A DNA stretch of 64,000 nt from Parietaria judaica (Eukaryota > Streptophyta > Magnoliopsida > Rosales > Urticaceae): the NCBI GenBank assembly GCA_954871525.1, contig OX940872.1, positions 7,029,180 to 7,093,179 of the forward strand, written 5' to 3'. The notes under the pieces were generated by a model. It was given only the letters and a program-made list of their open reading frames with translations. It had not been told where the DNA came from and made no database searches. Below, one piece after another: positions 10,890 to 23,101 of the stretch. Numbering within the stretch: the stretch's first letter is position 1; the number at the start of each line of letters is the position of its first letter. The position numbers and the translations under genes are program-made.

Positions 10890-13718
10890 TTAATGACCGG
10901 TATTCGGCAGCACCCGGAAGGATCCCCCTGCGTAGAGCATCTGGTACACCGGCCTGATCCGTGAGGTTAAGACGACGCTTAGGACAGTCCCGACACCGCA
11001 GGTAGCGGCCAAGACGTAGAATGTGACGCGGAAGCAGTCGGGGCCGAGGCACACGCCGTCCGGGCGGGCCTGCCGGGCGGCCTCGGCATCGTAGATGTCA
11101 GCCGCAAGCAGGTTGGAGAAGAGGAAGGCGCCGAGGGGGTTGCCGAGTGACATCCAGTTGCAGAGCAGGCCGAAGTGTTTCAGCCCGAAGAGCTCGGACA
11201 CGGTGGGGATCATCACGGAGAACTGGGCCCCGTAGCAGATCCCGAGCAGTGCAGTCGCTGCGTAGAGTGTCCCATCAATGGCGGAGGCGAAGAGAAGGTA
11301 AGCCACAATCATGATCGACTGCGTGCAGGTCATCCATGCCGTCCGGGGAAGTGTCCTTGACCTGCGAAGAGCGTTAAACGATTCTGTAAAGAAATATTTT
11401 ACTATACAGTTACGGTTTTTGCGGATTCTGTTTTTACCTTTTTTTTTTTTTTTTTTACCTTTTTCATTAACCTGAATGGTTGATTTCAGATTCAATCGTC
11501 CGGATTAAAAGTAATCAGTGTAAAATGACTATACCAACTTCTTATTTTACTTCTAATTCTAAAGGTAGGGTTATTTAGAAAAGGGCATGATAAGTCATTT
11601 TACCAAGTGATAAAATGACAGCCAGCGGCCTTCAGAATCGATTGTCCTATAATATATTACGATTTATCGGGAAAATCCGTATTTTTTGTGTGCAGTAAAC
11701 CGTCTCCCAGCTCTAGGCCCGGTTCTAAAGCGGTAGAGTTGAATTCTGACCTCACGAAGTGCTCGGAAACGACACCACCTCCGAGCCGCCCCAAAAAGTT
11801 TCCGAAGCTGAAGAGCGAAACCAGGATCGTCGTATCATGTAGGCCCTGCGCCATCCCGATCTGCGCGAGGTTGTTTAGCACCGTCACCCCCGTGCCAACC
11901 CCCACGAAGTACACTGTGAACAGCAGCCAGAAGTCGGCCTTTACCACCGCCTCCCTGAACCGGAAGTCCTCCCCTCTCTTCGGCCGCCTCCTCGGCTTCA
12001 CTGCCCCTTCACCAACTGCAAGAAGCTCCTCCACCTCCGACACCTCGCCGTGATCGTAAAAGCTTCCCTTGTTTGACTCCGACCCCGATATCAGTGGCTC
12101 GGTCTTCTCAGCCGCCCCATCCTCCGGTGAATCGTACCTCCGAGAAGGCCACAGCGTCATCTTAACCGGGACAGCCATTGGGGCCAAAAGGAGCAGAATC
12201 ATGACGACTACTATGAGATCTGAGACGAGTGGCCCCGGGGAGAAGACATTGTCAAGGATCGTCGTAGTGAGGACGTACACGCCGAGGACGAAGCTCATGA
12301 GTTGGAAGAAGAGGAAGTGACGGGGCTCGGCGGGGTCGTCGCCGGAGGCAGGAGTGCAGGGGCGGACGAGGTACATCACCATGAGGCAGAGGATCGGGAC
12401 CCCGACAGCGAGGAAGAAGAGGAGCGCAACAGCAGAGCTGCGGAGCAGAACGCCATAGATCTCAGTGAAGACGGCGCCGCTGATGCCGCCGTAGGCCTTA
12501 AGGATCCCGACGACAGTGCCACGGCTGAGCGGGAAGTTCCGCATGTTAGTCACCAGCACGGCCGTCGTCAACCACGCAGCACTGTTGTTGCCGATACAAA
12601 TGGCTATACATAGCTGCAGTAACACAGAGAGACGAAAAAAAGATAACATTAGAATTAGTTTCCGATAAAATTATCGAAGCTTGTCATCAAGAATGATTCC
12701 AATTACGCAGTAATTTGTTCCATTTTAAGAAATAGATACTGAAACACAGTACTTCGTTCGTTCTCGTTACCGATTTTTTCGCTGATATCAATAATCAAAT
12801 AAAATTGTATTGAACCCGCAACTCAAGTCTGCAAACTAACCAAATTCGGAAATGGTTATCCACAAAATCCTCAGAGAACTTACCAAAATCGGCAGCTCCG
12901 ATCACTATTCCGAGAAAATTCTGAGACTCAGAGTAAAAACCATTTTTCACCACCATCCCAAAACAAGCAAAATTCACCCCAAATGGGAACTCTTCTCATT
13001 ACTCATTACCATTAGTCAAGATAAACCCACCAACCAACTCAAACACATCAACCTTAAACCAAACAAACCAACATACTTCTAAATTCCCTTCTCCCGAAGT
13101 TACGGGGCTATTTTGCCGAGTTCCATAGAGAGAGTTGTCTCGCGCCCCGAGCTATTCTCTGCCTACCCACCAGCGTCGGTTTCGGGTAAAAAAACCCAGT
13201 TGAAAAATACTCAAAATCCTCCATTAAAACACCGAATTTCTCAAATCAAGGATCATGTCGCATTCCTCGTAAGTCATAACCCATCTTATCAATGTTAAAA
13301 TCAGCAAAAGGGCATGTTTACAATTCCAAATAAATAATAAAAAAAAGCTTCAAAATCATAATTCAACAAGAGGGCATGGGCAACTGACCAGCCAGTAAGG
13401 AATGGCGAAGGGGGCGGCGCCGGTGAGCGCGAGGCAGAGCGTGCCGTAGCCGAAGAAGCAGCAGGCGGCGCCGATGAGGAGGACGAGCCAGGGCGCGAGC
13501 TTGTTGCAGGCGATGCCGGGGAGGATGCCCACGTTCTCGCCGATGTCGTTGGCCACCCCCAGCAGCGTCAGCTGCCTCTGGTTGAACCCCATGGCCGACT
13601 TGAGCGCGTGCGAGTAGAGCGGGAAGGTGTAGCTGTTCCCCGACGCGATCTGCACCCACACCGCCGCCCCCAGCCCCACCCACGGCGGCCGGGAGCCCCC
13701 CTTCACCGGCCCCGCCAT
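10890..13718 (-). CDS. NFD4/nodulin-like MFS transporter, three exons
   Basis: Exons on the minus strand are 13718-13389, 12613-11751 and 11361-10890, joined by GT-AG introns (CTG|GTCAGT..GCAG|CTA, phase 0; GTGAG|GTCAG..CGCAG|GTCA, phase 2). The product is about 554 aa. Exon 1 starts MAGPVKGGSRPPWVGLGAAV and carries the nodulin-like N-terminus (SGNSYTFPLYS, NDIGENVG). Exon 2 has VTNMRNFPLSRGTVVGILKAYGG and several hydrophobic segments, a polar loop with EEL and RRRPKRGEDF, then VYFVGVGTGVTVLNN and FLGRLGGGVVSE. Exon 3 has PRTAWMTCTQ, YGAQFSVMIPTVSELFGLKHFG and NPLGAFLFS. These match the plant NFD4/At4g34950-like branch of the major facilitator superfamily, membrane proteins whose substrates are mostly unknown. 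Length and all landmark motifs look complete, so it is probably functional. Confidence 0.9.
13086..13188 (-). rRNA. Fragment of organellar (likely plastid) 23S rRNA gene in intron 1
   Basis: About 100 bp on the minus strand match the conserved 23S rRNA stretch ACCCGAAACCGAC..GGGTAGGCAGAGAATA..GCGCGAGACAACTCTCTCTA.GGAACTCGGCAAAATAGCCCCGTAACTTCGGGAGAAGGG (E. coli positions roughly 1660-1770). The variant GCAAAATAGCCCCGTAACTT agrees with my recollection of plastid rather than mitochondrial 23S. It sits inside intron 1 of the transporter gene, far too short to be a working rRNA gene, so it is a nuclear insertion of organelle DNA. Plastid origin is from memory, not a search. Confidence 0.75.
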
Positions 13719-13734
13719 CCTCAACTGAGCTAGA

Positions 13735-13829
13735 GAGAGAGAGAGAGAGAGAGTTGTCTTTGTCTTTGCCTTGTCTTGTCTGGTTGTTAGTGCGGTGTGT
13801 TGCGAGGCTTTCGTGGGCAAGCTTTATAG
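13735..13829 (-). promoter_or_regulatory. Leader and TATA box of the transporter gene
   Basis: On the minus strand CTATAAAGC (13829-13821) lies about 105 bp upstream of the ATG at 13718, a normal plant TATA distance. The presumed leader contains a CT microsatellite (GA on the plus strand, 13735-13753). Confidence 0.55.
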
Positions 13830-15880
13830 AAGCCAAAGGAATTGACTTTGACATGGAATCGGAGGAGCTCTCGTCATAAAGTCTCAACACGTTGAGACTT
13901 GAGACTCTCATCATCATCACATCTCTTGCTACTTTCTTTTCTTCTACAATTAATCGGGATATTTGCCGGACAAATACCACAAAGTATCACATTTTACTCG
14001 AAATATTTCAATATCAACTTTATTCTAGCTGTTTTTCTTTCTTTCTTTCTCAAAAAAATTAAAATTTTAAAATTATTTCTATATATTGTTGGAAAACTCA
14101 TGACAAGTAGAGTTCAAATATCCAATAATAAGTGAGAAGTGTTTTAAAAAAAAAGTATAATATAACCTTTCAAAAATTTATGAAACATAATTCTAAAATT
14201 AGTTGTCTAGAATTTAAAAACAAAACCAGATTGGCCCATCTTGCGTGTTAAGTTTTTGAGTAATTGACATAAATGTTAAAGTTAAACTTACCTATTGATT
14301 TGTGGAAGTCAGACTTCCTTAATTGCCTCTGATTTTCCATTAATATTGTGAAAGACATTACAGGTTCCTTATGACCCTCTAAAAATAATGAAATTTGGAA
14401 CATATGTTAAAAATGCAATTTAATTAAGAGTATTATTTACAATTTTGATAAACTATACTGTGTTAACATGTATTGAGAGAAAAACATATAAGGGTGTGTG
14501 TGTTTTTTTTTTTTTTTTTTGAAAGAGGGTGTGTTTGTTAGTTTGTGCATAGAGTTCGGAGGCTTTATCGATATTTTTTGTACATTTGTTGGTTTTTGGA
14601 CGATGAAAATAATTTTGGGCCTAAAAACTTATGTCTACATAGCGACATGGAAACTGGAAAGGGATGTTTTTGTTTGGAATGGAGAAGCTTTCCTGAGATA
14701 AAAATTAGGGTAAAAATATTTAAATAAATTTAAATTTGCATAGTTTTGTCTCAAGCTTTCAATTATGTAAAATAAAATAAGAATCTAGAGTCGTAAAATT
14801 CAATTATGTAAAATAAAATAAGAATCTAGAGTCGTAAAATTTATATTTTTTTAATTAATTTAAATGTCTCCGTTATTGTTAAATGCATGCTTCATGAAAA
14901 ATATTTAACATGAAACATATCAAAACGTAGAAAAAAAATTATTAAATTGAATTGTAAACATGTAAAAAATATTCAACATTAATTATAACATATATATATA
15001 GACGAAACAAATCAAAAACACAAATCTGACGGTTTTCAGTATGTATTCTGCATAATTGAAAATTTTAGACCATGCTGTGTAAATTTAAATAAATTTGGAT
15101 ATCTATGTTGCTATTATTCCTCTATCGATATTATGATTTTTGTATTTTTCTGTTTTGTAATATTCTATATTTTGATTAATTAATTTAACAAAAAAAAATT
15201 AAAAAGTTTCTTAGCTTAACACAACTTAATATAGAGAGAGGGTCAATTTTACATGTACTCTTTGAGTTGTGACTGTCAATCATATTCCTTGATTTATTAT
15301 ATGTCCATCATATAACATATTATGGTAATAAATAATAATTCAATTTGTACATATTCTCTTTATTTGTTGAAAATTAAAGCTATAATTTTATTTTATTTTA
15401 TTTTGAAAATGTCATTTACGTGAATGTATTTTGTGTTTCTAATATAAAATTATGTTTTTAATACAATATGTTGATGATCAGTATATTAGAATACAATTAC
15501 TAAGATACGAATCTACTCTAAATAAAACAAAATTAATAATTCAATAAGCAAATTGCGATTATTTCCTTGAAACGTTTTCTGATTATAAGTTCTAAATTTA
15601 ATGTTGTTTAATTATTAGTGTATGATCTATATATAATAATATGTTAATGAGGCGTGAATATAAAATTTTCCGGTCTTCACGAAGGAAATCGGTGTTTTTT
15701 TTTAATAAAAAAAATGACTGATCCCAAAATTTCAAGGGACGTTATTGTCCATTGTCAATTTATAGTTCAATATTTGATATAGAACTTTCCCTTATGGACC
15801 GGTAATAGTTTAATTAATTTGATCCGCAATTACAGTGTTGCACGTAAGAGTATATATTAATCAATTATAGTGACATATAT
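13830..15880. other. AT-rich intergenic DNA with one tandem duplication
   Basis: No gene recognised. A 41-bp unit containing ATAAGAATCTAGAGTCGTAA is perfectly duplicated at about 14759-14840. T tracts at 14502-14520. Open frames near 14498-14727 lack domain features. Confidence 0.5.
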
Positions 15881-15904
15881 ATACTAGTTCGAGTATTAGT
15901 TTTA

Positions 15905-16075
15905 ATAGAAACTTGTTTTTGCAAGTAAATAAATTGTTTTGATTCAATAGCTTTCAAAAAATTTATTATAATTAAAATCTAGATGATGATTTGGAAATCA
16001 AACAATCCAGATACTGTTTGAAAGCTATTAAATCAATTATAACAATTTATTTTACTTGCTTAAACAAGTTTCTAT
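15905..16075. repeat. Long imperfect foldback (arms ~53-59 bp)
   Basis: Left arm 15905-15957 (ATAGAAACTTGTTTTTGCAA ..) pairs with right arm 16017-16075 (..GCTTAAACAAGTTTCTAT) around a 59-nt spacer. Pairing is near-continuous with a few mismatches and a small bulge. It could be a small MITE, a siRNA-producing inverted repeat or a young MIRNA-like hairpin; no target duplication was found. Confidence 0.6.
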
Positions 16076-16793
16076 CAGGAATTAAACGCGAAGATCCCAT
16101 CATTGATCAACCTACGATCGTTGATTTATTTGTTTCAATTTACTCGTTTATTTACTTTCCAAAATTAGTATTATTTATTTATGATTTATTTTCATTTATG
16201 TCATGATTCTCGTTTTTATTTCGGGAAACAAAAGACTCTTTATATTGTTTGTCTTTCTTTGTAATTCCTTAGTGTTGAATGAAATGAAAAATGGGAACCT
16301 TCGTATTTCTCCAAATTCAAGTTCTTGAGAGGATGCGATTTTGATGCCCCGAGTCTAGCATTCGTGAGCGAATCAATAGGCGAATGAAGGTTCTTCAATC
16401 GGATATTCATGCGCGGAATCAACGATCGGGTTCGACTATCTTGATAACTTTATTTATCCTATTTTGATTATCATTTATTATTTCCGTTGCTACATCACGG
16501 AGTAAATAGAGTGTATCAACACCAATTACAAATAGAATTGGAGTCTCTAATATTTTCAAACACGACGATACGATGAATTTCGCATCAGAGAACAATCATA
16601 ATTTTTCTCGATCGTATATTTATTTATTTATTATTTTTTTCCAATAATAATGAAATTTGTCCCGTCAAATTTAAATTTTTATATATGAAAATTTGAAAGT
16701 ACTGAATCTGCAACATACTCTACAATATTGAGACTTGCGAGACACCACCATTGTGTTCGGTGCATCCTGTTGCAGCAGGGGATTAGTCTGTTT

Positions 16794-16866
16794 CACGTGA
16801 GCTGATCTCGTTGTCACGTGGCCATCATTATGCAAGCCACTGCCACGTATGAGGTGTCGACGTGTC
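16794..16866. promoter_or_regulatory. Cluster of ACGT-core (G-box/ABRE-like) sites
   Basis: Four ACGT cores lie within 73 bp: CACGTG at 16794-16799 and 16815-16820, CCACGTA at 16843-16849, and GACGTGTC at 16859-16866. G-boxes and ABREs bind bZIP and bHLH factors. No convincing gene lies next to them. A 35-codon GC-rich frame starting MPPPVHLNPRSAG (16990-17097, +) is the nearest candidate product, but its coding status is doubtful. This may be a promoter relic. Confidence 0.45.
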
Positions 16867-17099
16867 ACAAAACAATTGTTGATTATCAGGGCCCACAGAC
16901 AACACAAGAAGCGAGCAAAAAATTGGGACTCTGATTTTTCAAAGAGCCACAAGAAAATAGTAGTGATTAGATACCCGGTGAGTGACTAGATGCCACCACC
17001 GGTCCATCTGAACCCGCGTAGCGCCGGTTTTAGGCGGTTCCGCCTGCATCAACTGCAGGTTGGACGTCCTGTGTCTGTTCTCGTGGGCGGGTTTTGAAA

Positions 17100-18438
17100 C
17101 TTACGATGTAAATTGGATGTATTTTGTCGAAGTTCTAACGTACATATAAATTAAACGTAAATATTCAGTAAGGTTAAAACGTGTGTATCTATTAATTCAA
17201 AAAATATTATTTTTACATAGTGCCAGCATGATACATTAGCATGCCTTGAGGCGTTTAAGATTCTTTTTCTCTATTCTATTGAAGTAATTACTGTTAAATT
17301 GAGCGTTAAAATGCAATTTCAATCAATATCAATTATTTTTGCCGCTATTATTTTAAAAAAAATCTCAATATTATGTGGTGTAGTAATCTGAATGTATTTG
17401 GGTTGAGAAAACGTTATACATGGTTGTTTCTTATTAAGTCACGAGAATCATGGTTCACTAAATATTATTTTCATTTGCTATATTATATGATTCACGTAAC
17501 GTAATTAACTATCTAATCAATTCTCTGATTAGGATTTGAAAATGCCGTATGATCCGTAAAATAATCAAAATAAACTCTCTAAGAATATGTAGTACAATTT
17601 TGATAAATTAATACTCAATAAATTAATAACATCGATTAAATAATATTTTTGTCTGGTCCCGACTCGGGCCACTATCTAAACTAATAATTCGCTAAATTTA
17701 TAAGATAATAAATTTTTTCAAAAATATATAGATTTGAATTGATATATAAATTAATAATTCAATATATAAAAAGAAAATTGTAAGAAATACCCATTTAGCC
17801 ACACATATAAAAATAATAATATTATATAGCTAATTATAAAATCATTATAAATAAAATATAACATTACATAACTAGTTATGAAATCATTTTAAAATAAAAA
17901 TAAATTACAAAAAATAACTAATCATGTTGTGTTTTTAAATTATGATTATGAAGTTATTAACTTATTCTTGAAATTGATGTCTCCTTGGACGTCATCTTGA
18001 ATATTCCGGATCGCATTAGGTCCGATGTTGTATTTCTTGATGTAACAAGAATATTTCAAAATGACTGTTATTGAAATTGCATAATTGCGTGAAACTAGCT
18101 TTGATTCAGTTATGCATCTGCGTACTACGTTTTATGATTAAAGATACATATTAGTATTCTTGAGATGTGCTATATAAGGAATTTTTTCTTTCTAATTATA
18201 ATGATTAATATTTTATAAAATAATGATTCAATAATTTATAGAGATTTTATTGTACGTCGAAAACTTTATATGGTTGAAGGGTATAAAAATAATATTAAAG
18301 TGTTATTTTGGCTAGTTAAAAAAAGAAGCCAAAAAGGTATATTTAAAAAAATTATATATTAAGACTAGAGAGTACGCAATTTTTTTTATAGTAAATAGAC
18401 TAATAGATAAAAACATATATTATATATATATAAATATA
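17100..18438. other. AT-rich intergenic DNA
   Basis: No gene, no clear repeat boundaries. A/T-rich with short AT runs next to the solo LTR. Confidence 0.5.
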
Positions 18439-18443
18439 TATAG

Positions 18444-19352
18444 TGTTGGGATTTCACCAACAACCCGGTCAAGATTCACTTCTTGAAGAAGGCAAAAGTT
18501 GCGGAATTATGACAAACTAATAACAGTGGACAAGAATCTACTTTATTTATACACAACACACAAGGTTTGTACAAAAGTCTCAAAGATGGGTACTTTCACC
18601 AGAAATACACCCTTTCTACAACGATACCCCTTATCGTAAAGAGCTAAACACGCCTTGTCGATCGCAGCTTCTTCTTCTCTTCTGAAGTTCGATGACTCTC
18701 TGATTCTGATCAAGACTCAATCTTTGATACTCCCCGTCGTGGCCCTTGCTCTGTCTCTTCTCCGTCGTCTCTCTTCGGCGAACCTCTCTGACCCACGGCT
18801 AACTCCGTCACACTCCTCCGGCGACACCGTCTTGGTCGATTCCCGACTGTACAGACTCTCTCTTTACGGTTAACCCACCACGTACAATCCCCGTACGATT
18901 CCCTTGGGTTTCTCAACCGATCCACGGAGATAGAGACGAATCACCAACCTTGAAGAAGATCCATGACGCCGCGATGACCACCTCTGAGAAACTCGAAGCA
19001 CTGTACGTCGCCTTCGTCTCCGTCGTGATTCTCCGCCGCGTTCCACCGCGTCCTTCTTCTCCGGTGATTCTTCAGAGCTTTCCTGGCACTCCACGGGTTT
19101 CTCTCTCTAAGATCCTCTCAGAGTCTCTCTCTCTCTCTAGAATCTGTTTGGCTCTTCTCTCTAAGTCGTTGTGATTCTGTTATTTCTGGGTTGATCATAA
19201 CCGCTTCACCGATGAGACTTATATAGAGTGTGAGGTTTGATTCCTGTCCTCGGGTGTTGACTGAAAGTCAATCCCGATAGGCTGAGTCAAGTGTAGCGTC
19301 CGTGACTCACAGACAAAGTCAAGCTTGCTTGTCACCGAGCTTGTGACCAACA
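18444..19352. mobile_element. Solo LTR (909 bp) with 5-bp target duplication
   Basis: The block begins TGTTGG and ends CCAACA, the TG..CA inverted ends of an LTR. It is bracketed by the identical pentamer TATAG at 18439-18443 and 19353-19357. It has no internal retrotransposon genes, so it is a solo LTR left by LTR-LTR recombination. The GC-rich Ser/Arg-rich frames on both strands at 18650-19180 are part of the LTR, not genes. The family cannot be assigned without internal sequence. Confidence 0.85.
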
Positions 19353-19610
19353 TATAGCAATATTGTTTTAAACCAGAGTCTTGACCGAGGAGAGGACCCG
19401 GTGTGCCTATTTTCACTCCCAAAGAAAAACTATATACATATTATTTTAACTGAAAAATTAAATCCTAATTTATTTTGTCTCTTGAAACAAACTCTTGATT
19501 ATTTTACTCTCACGATCTCATTCTTCACTTTTTCTTTTCACTCTCACCCATAGGCTCCCCCTCACACGTCTCTCTCTCGTCGTGAATCTCCGCGACTCCA
19601 CTTTTTCTTC

Positions 19611-20060
19611 TTATGTTCGCCTCGCCGTATCGGAATACAGGTGTTGGTTCTCAATCTCTCCGTCTCGGACCCTCGATTCTCTTTTCTGTCGAGGGTCAAT
19701 TTTTTCTGCTTTTCTCACGCGCGCCGTCTTGGAACGCAGCCGGTGTGGTTCTAAGTCCCTTGTCTCGGAGCCTCGGTTCTTTATTTATTCCATGGACGTT
19801 TTTTCTATTTTTCTCACATTCCCCCTCTCAGAACGCAGTTAGCGAGGTTCTCGGTCTCTCTGTCTCGGACCCTCGATAATTTTTTACTACGGCTGATTTG
19901 TTTGTTTTTCTCACATTTGTCGCCACGGAATGCAACAGGTGTGGTTCTGTCTCTCCATCTCGGACCCCGGTTCTATGTTTCGTTGACGGCTGATTTTATA
20001 TTGTTCTCCCGTTCGTTGTCTCGTAACGCAGCCATTGTGGTTATATGTCTCTCCCATTAT
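19611..20060. repeat. Tandem repeat, ~97-bp unit, about 4.6 copies
   Basis: Each unit reads approximately TTTTCTCAC...GT(C/T)(T/G)CGGAACGCAG(C/T).GGTGTGGTTCT..GTCTCTC(C/T)GTCTCGGACCCTCG... The anchor TTTCTCAC occurs at 19711, 19810, 19907 and, as GTTCTCCC, about 20003, giving spacings of 99, 97 and 96 bp. A partial first copy begins near 19611. Copies are clearly diverged. Open frames across the block arise from the repeat and are not supported as genes. Confidence 0.8.
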
Positions 20061-22570
20061 ATGATTTTCTTGTTGCATTATTTTAAAGTTATTTATTTTT
20101 TGTAAAAAAATAATATAGTGTATGTTAAAATGCTGGCTCCATTACTATATTAAAAATAAATGTCAACATATACACTTAACTACTTAAGGTCCATTTGTTT
20201 ACACTTAATGCTCATTTAAATCTTAAATGAGATGCTCATAGCTTTCTCAAAACGCATCAATGTGATGCTTTTCATTTTTTCTTATTAAAAAAATAAAAAT
20301 TATTTAGGAAGTAATTTTATTTTAACTTACCAAATACAATTTTCTTCCTAAAATTAAAGAATAAGCAAAAACGCCTCTTTAAAAACAATACAAAACTGGC
20401 CCTAAGTTTAATTTAAAATTATTGAGTGCATTTATTTTTTCATGTTAAATATATTAGTAAATCTGAATGTACAGTTAAGAGTTGGATCTAAAATAAGTTT
20501 GAATAGTATTACAACTCCGTTTTAATTCATTATTCACATGTTATCTAATCTTTCTCTATTTCTCATGGTTTGTTTGGGAAATTTCACACATATTCTTTTA
20601 TTATATTTTTCTTTCTTACTTTGTCAAAACTTCAAATTAAAACTATAAAAATATTATCTAGACTAGAGTTTTCATGAAGTATATATCACTCAAGTTTTTC
20701 CTTCTTCTTTACACGTAGAAATATGGCCCATGCATATAGTTTAATTCAACCTTTGTTCTTTAAAAGTGTGCATTTGTGTCGGCCATTTTGTTTTCCTTAC
20801 AAAAATACCTCTTTTCTAAGAGAACATGACATTTCTTTACAATACATTCCTGGAGTGTGCCATTTAGGTGGGGAACCAAAAAATATTTAGTTATTATCAT
20901 TGTTTCATGTTGATGCTATTAAAAAAACAAAAAGCTTTACCTTTTAAGTTTTAAGCATGACATTTCAATAATATTGAAAATTTTATTTGAGACATATACT
21001 ATAAAATAAAATAAATAACACATGCTTGGACTGAAATATTTTTTGAATTGACTAAATATATTGTTACTTATAGCAATGATATGTAATTATGAAAATTTGT
21101 TGCGAAAGTCATGGAACTCGTTAATTTCAACCCAATGACATTTAACCAGAGGCAATAGTATGGTGCGTCGAGCATGACAAGTCATGTGGCAACCAAGTAA
21201 TTTTAAGGATTTTTGCTGTAAAAAAAAGTCTATTAAAACATGTTTATTGCCACAAATTTCTCTATCAAGTATTGGATCTATAATAATTATTGAATATGCT
21301 GAAGATGATAATTGACCAGATTTAGAATAATTATTATAATAATAAGATCAGAATAGTCACATGTCTGAGGTATGATATACTTTTAAAGAATGAACTATGT
21401 TTACGAGTAAGATTTCTGACTCAATATTCTATATGTCCCTAATCTATTTTTTTTTTTAAATTTGCTCGGTTATGTAATATGATATAAATCTTACATTCAA
21501 ATTCCGAAAATTATTGTTACAAACTTCGTAGTGTTTCCTCTCTTCTCCATCATTGACCATACTTTACAGGAGCGGACTCGGGAATCTAACAACGAATAAA
21601 TATGGTGCACGAAATTACCGAAAACAAATAATACATCAATTCAAAATCGCAGTAACTTAACAAAATGTCACATAATCAAACCATTTTATAATGCCCTGCA
21701 CAAGATTTAAATAAATCACCACAAATAGCAAAATTTAAATTTCTCTAAACACTAATCCACCAATCAAGTTTAGAGTTTGCCTTAATCAGGGGTGAAAAGT
21801 AGAACAAGATAAATAATTTTTTTAACCCATTAATAATTTCCAACTCTTTTTATTTTGTTTTACTTTTAACTATTTAATTGTATATAATTTTTTAAATTAA
21901 TATAATTTTTATATTAGTAGTGGGAGTGACATAACCAACAAATCAATTAATTTGGGATAATTTACCGTCATTTCTGTAAGTATTTTTTCCTAAATGTATA
22001 CGTTGTCTATGATTTTTAATTATAAATAATATTGAAGTTTTAGAGCTCCGTATTCAATTACCGTCGAGTAATCTAATTTTACAGGTAGATTTAATGGATT
22101 ACGAATACATCCATAGTTTACAAATATATTGATAACGTTTCTATAGAATTTAACAGATAAATCATAGAATAATGGCATAAGATATTATAAGGAATAAGAG
22201 CCACCTTTTTTTAAATAATTATTTTCTATTGAAAAACATTGAGGATCTTGGACCCTTAAAAGTGGAACACTTGTATGGAACATCATTAAGTTGATATGTA
22301 AAGAGAGAAAAACAACATGCAAGCCCACTTTGATGTGCTCTAAGAGCAAGTGGCCTAGTATTTTATAAGGCAAAAAACAAAGATATAAATATCAGCGACG
22401 CTCTCAAACTATGATTACATGTTCATTTAATTTTTATTAGACATGCCCTTAAGCTCTAATTTCGTTATCAAATGTATTATTAGAGCGTTAACGTCTGCAT
22501 AAATCGATTGATTAACGATCAAGTATGTAATTATAAAGAGGATAATAATGAAAATAATAACCCGGGCTCA
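20061..22570. other. AT-rich intergenic DNA
   Basis: About 2.5 kb without a recognisable gene or structured repeat. The ORF at 22185-22373 (-) has no support. Confidence 0.5.
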
Positions 22571-22993
22571 AAGTTAGATCCGGAAGCTATGTGAAGATGT
22601 TCACTCGGTCAATCACCATCTCCAAAAGTATATCCGACAACAAAATAAGAATCGCAAAGCAAGTGTTGAAAACAAACATAATCATAAATTTAGAATATAT
22701 GCCACTAGTATTTTCAAAAATACATGAATTCGTAGTAAATTTTGAGAAAACGAAGGCAAACAAATGTCCCTTTTGGACTTCTTATCGACTTCCACTATTT
22801 ATACTTATATACAAATGTATGTATGTAACGAAGCTTTACGAATCTACATCTTTATATAAATTAAAATCACTGATTTTTTTAAATATAATTATCTTTTTTT
22901 TGTTTTGTTTGCGAGACTGTAATATAATTATCTGATGCATTATTTTTGTTATTTTTATGTTTATTGGCTAAATCTAAAGATAACATCTTTAAA

Positions 22994-23040
22994 TTGGGCC
23001 TGTAAGGACAACGAAATAACTAAGTCCGATAGCTATAAAT
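22994..23040 (+). promoter_or_regulatory. Promoter of J-domain gene 1 (site II, TATA)
   Basis: TTGGGCC (site II, typical of housekeeping and growth genes) is at 22994-23000 and TATAAAT at 23034-23040, 62-68 bp before the ATG. The leader ends in a CT/GA palindrome (CTCTCTCGTCGAGAGAG) just before the ATG. Confidence 0.55.
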
Positions 23041-23101
23041 TAAGAATGAGTATGGTTTTAAATATATCAGATATAACTCTCTCTCTCGTCGAGAGAGAAA
23101 C

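Noticed and set aside
11175..12613. Plus-strand ORFs over the transporter exons
   Set aside because: Antisense shadows of a well-supported spliced gene.
13389..13820. Upstream in-frame ATG of the transporter at 13820
   Set aside because: The added 34 residues are low complexity and lie in the CT leader; the start at 13718 gives the family N-terminus and a normal TATA distance.
18655..19174. Ser/Arg-rich ORFs on both strands
   Set aside because: They lie wholly inside the solo LTR and show no protein family.
19495..20105. Three overlapping plus-strand ORFs
   Set aside because: Generated by the 97-bp tandem repeat; no conserved protein.
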